Assembly: GCA_027339635.1 (NCBI GenBank)
Contig: DAHWNZ010000045.1
Span: forward strand, 1-23,253
Direction of reading: 5' to 3'
Source of the DNA: AG-12 sp027339635
GTDB taxonomy: Bacteria > Chloroflexota > Dormibacteria > Aeolococcales > Bog-877
Length of the DNA: 23,253 bases
Part shown: positions 22,819 to 23,253 of the stretch, one piece after another
Position numbering within the stretch: the first letter of the stretch is position 1
Layout: each line of letters begins with the position of its first letter
The notes under the pieces: generated by a model
Database searches by the model: none
Seen by the model: only the letters and a program-made list of their open reading frames with translations
What the model was told of the DNA's origin: nothing
Position numbers and translations under genes: made by a program

Positions 22819-23253
22819 TCAGCGAGCTCCCACGGCCAACATCACCACCGCGGCACTGAGGACGACCGCGGCCAGTCCTCCGGTGACAGCCGCCCCCGCC
22901 TTGGTCCGGCGCCGCTCCGCCCGAAGTGGCAGCAGGAGTTGCCGCCACAGTGTGTAGGCCGCGAAGGACGCTACGAACAGACCGCCGGGCACCGCAAGAT
23001 GGGCGTGAAGGACCACAAACCACCCAGACAGGCCGATCGCCGCGGACCCGAGCGACTCATATAGCTGCGCGGGAATTCGGCGCGCTCCGACTCGCCGATC
23101 CGATGACCACACCGCGCAGCGCGCAGCGGTCGGTCGACCGGCACAGCAACCGGTGAAGAAGCAGCCGAGCCTGCCCACCGCCATTCCGAGGAACAGACCG
23201 GGGGCGCTGGTATCGAGCACACTCCCCAGTGGGAGATGCAGCAGCGCGGTGGC
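22819..23253 (-). CDS. Lgt-like prolipoprotein diacylglyceryl transferase, partial
   Basis: The C-terminal 144 residues of a gene that continues past the right edge. The Lgt signature is present: APGLFLGMAVGRLGCFFTGC (17-36 from the window edge), then GRPT, and further on RRIPAQLYES (58-67), which matches the 'H/R-P-x-Q-L-Y-E' motif. Two or three membrane helices follow, then a basic loop and a last hydrophobic segment near the stop. Lgt transfers diacylglycerol from phosphatidylglycerol to the lipobox cysteine at the outer face of the membrane. The CCAGRP variant with extra cysteines differs from housekeeping Lgt, so this may be a specialised paralogue serving the neighbouring lipoprotein. 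Confidence 0.8.
   Translation of the reverse strand, partial: ATALLHLPLGSVLDTSAPGLFLGMAVGRLGCFFTGCCAGRPTAARCAVWSSDRRVGARRIPAQLYESLGSAAIGLSGWFVVLHAHLAVPGGLFVASFAAYTLWRQLLLPLRAERRRTKAGAAVTGGLAAVVLSAAVVMLAVGAR

Overview
High-GC DNA whose genes are packed with GTGA, ATGA and TTGA stop/start overlaps, with frequent GTG and TTG starts and at least one probably leaderless promoter. Together with BlaI/M56, CsoR and DUF2180 genes, this fits an actinomycetote, perhaps one from a metal-rich or acidic habitat; that placement is inference. The window is mostly accessory DNA: mercury and other metal or thiol-redox genes broken up by transposases and gene remnants.

Layout. 1-3180: the C-terminal part of a DNA methyltransferase, then a tightly overlapping replication set (winged-helix replication protein, a possible helicase loader, a complete RecA) closed by a hairpin, which looks like a phage or integrative-element module. 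3180-3500: repeats without a gene. 3502-5017 (minus strand): a DUF6398 protein preceded by a protein I cannot name. 5316-9483: a mercury operon, with merR divergent from merB-merA, a MerT-like vicinal-cysteine membrane protein, a membrane-anchored thioredoxin and the start of a second thioredoxin gene. 9728-12484 (minus): an unclassified 522-aa protein and an IS1595-type transposase. 12577-16858: a BlaI repressor and M56 metallopeptidase pair, followed by a thiol-redox operon (anchored redoxin, glutaredoxin-like protein, CcdA, duplicated membrane protein). 16948-17620: a heavy-metal-binding membrane protein and a small gene cut by a second IS1595 element (17621-18737, 25-bp perfect terminal repeats). 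19238-22053: a DUF2180 zinc protein, a CsoR-type repressor with a C/G-rich dyad, and a DUF318-type permease with two YHS domains. 22148-23253 (minus): a DUF4232-like lipoprotein and the end of an Lgt-like gene.

How the parts may work together. MerB and MerA would cleave organomercurials and reduce Hg(II), with the CC membrane protein and anchored thioredoxin replacing the usual MerT/MerP import route. The most system-like locus is BlaI-M56-redoxin-glutaredoxin-CcdA-membrane protein: a TACTA-N8-TAGYA dyad lies over the putative -10 element both of the blaI promoter and of the redoxin promoter. I read this as a proteolysis-controlled extracytoplasmic thiol or metal stress response. The link is predicted from sequence only.
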